This document shows, piece by piece, positions 63,456 to 64,000 of a stretch of 64,000 nucleotides of DNA; the stretch's first letter is position 1; the number at the start of each line of letters is the position of its first letter. Under the pieces are notes generated by a model, which saw nothing but the letters and a program-made list of their open reading frames with translations, was not told where the DNA came from and ran no database searches. A program made the translations under genes and the position numbers. Source of the stretch: Streptomyces colonosanans. Lineage in GTDB: Bacteria; Actinomycetota; Actinomycetes; Streptomycetales; Streptomycetaceae. Where the stretch lies: NCBI RefSeq assembly GCF_001866645.1, contig NZ_MLYP01000010.1:1-64000 (forward strand), written 5' to 3'.

Positions 63456-64000
63456 ATGACATTTGTGCGGCTCATCGACTGCAGGACCCGCCGGTTCGAC
63501 GAGATGAACCGGATCATGGAGACATGGGTCGAGCAGACCAGGGGCAAGCGGACCGCGACGCACAGCGTGATCGGCAAGGATCGGTCCGACGCCTCGCACT
63601 TCATCGAGATCGTGGAGTTCCCCTCGTACGAGGAGGCCATGCGGAACTCGCACCTTCCCGAGAGCGAGAAGATCTTCCGCGACATGGTCGCCCTGTGCGA
63701 CGAGATGCCCACGTTCACGGATCTGGACGTGGTGCGGGACGAGCAGTTGTACACGGCGAACGTCCGGCGGTTCTTCGAGACGCTGGCGACCAGGGGTGAA
63801 CTGCCGCCGCTCAACGACCTGATCACGGAGGACTGCCACAGCCACGATCCCGTCAACGCGCAGGACACGATCGGGCTCGATGCGCTGCGGCGCGAGTACG
63901 AGATGTGGCGGAGCGCCTTCGACTTCACGTACCGGCTCGACGAAGTGATCGCCCAGGGTGACCGGGTCTGTGCGCTGTGGACCTGGAACGCCACGCACAA
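63456..64000 (+). CDS. SnoaL-like/ester-cyclase family protein with N-terminal monooxygenase-like domain (3' truncated)
   Basis: The frame runs off the right edge after 181 codons. ATG 63456 follows GGAGGCGGCGTC, a good ribosome-binding site. Residues 1-90 have a ferredoxin-like pattern (SHFIEIVEFPSYEEAMRNSH) like antibiotic-biosynthesis monooxygenase (ABM)-type domains. The part after LYTANVRRFFETLATRGELP looks like SnoaL/ketosteroid-isomerase-like NTF2 folds (DCHSHDPVNAQDTIGLDALR). The function is undetermined; such fusions are common in Streptomyces. Confidence 0.8.
   Translation, partial: MTFVRLIDCRTRRFDEMNRIMETWVEQTRGKRTATHSVIGKDRSDASHFIEIVEFPSYEEAMRNSHLPESEKIFRDMVALCDEMPTFTDLDVVRDEQLYTANVRRFFETLATRGELPPLNDLITEDCHSHDPVNAQDTIGLDALRREYEMWRSAFDFTYRLDEVIAQGDRVCALWTWNATH

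Overview
The window is a very GC-rich chromosomal segment of a Streptomyces. The evidence is third-position G/C codon bias, many GTG starts and apparently leaderless mRNAs, and a gene set whose order I recognise from the Streptomyces core chromosome: whiD - bldM - ECF sigma (shbA-like) - guaB - guaB3 - glpD - five Ser/Thr kinases - guaA - pcrA - icmB - sucCD. I see no rRNA, tRNA, insertion sequence, prophage or CRISPR array. Most of it is vertically inherited core DNA.

Layout. 1-4373: the end of a small membrane protein, a DUF6350/PerM-type membrane protein, and the TCA-cycle operon sucCD with a near-ideal terminator. 4977-13106: a divergent cluster of poorly understood genes. MoxR-type AAA ATPase, a tiny coupled ORF, DUF5682 and a VWA protein run left; a SWIM zinc-finger protein and DUF5691 run right. 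This is the best candidate for an undescribed multi-protein machine. 13175-18999: icmB, a lipase, a dienelactone-hydrolase/GlxA-regulator divergon and an M23 peptidase. 19067-26360: pcrA, two NlpC/P60 cell-wall hydrolases (the first behind a c-di-AMP riboswitch) and a TDT-type transporter. 26631-30475: an envelope-stress module of response regulator and PspC-histidine kinase, divergent from a PspC/toastrack-like membrane protein. 30503-37508: DoxX, membrane and flavoprotein genes, guaA, a chorismate mutase gene behind what looks like a leader-peptide attenuator, and a sortase-anchored surface protein.

37642-41127: a GMC oxidoreductase and a succinate-semialdehyde-type dehydrogenase, preceded by two perfect palindromes 22 bp apart. 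41302-51397: five tandem membrane Ser/Thr kinase paralogues, one of which has lost the kinase catalytic residues. 51774-54949: glpD and a nucleotide-sugar dehydrogenase without its catalytic cysteine. 55314-58144: guaB3 and guaB; guaB3 has His where guaB has the catalytic Cys. 58310-60632: an ECF sigma factor, bldM (with a recognisable sigma-BldN promoter) and whiD. 60826-64000: a LysR regulator divergent from a MOSC protein, an SDR and a truncated SnoaL-like protein.

Functionally the window joins central and purine metabolism (sucCD, guaA/guaB/guaB3), cell-wall remodelling under second-messenger control, envelope-stress sensing, phospho-signalling and the sporulation regulators bldM/whiD.
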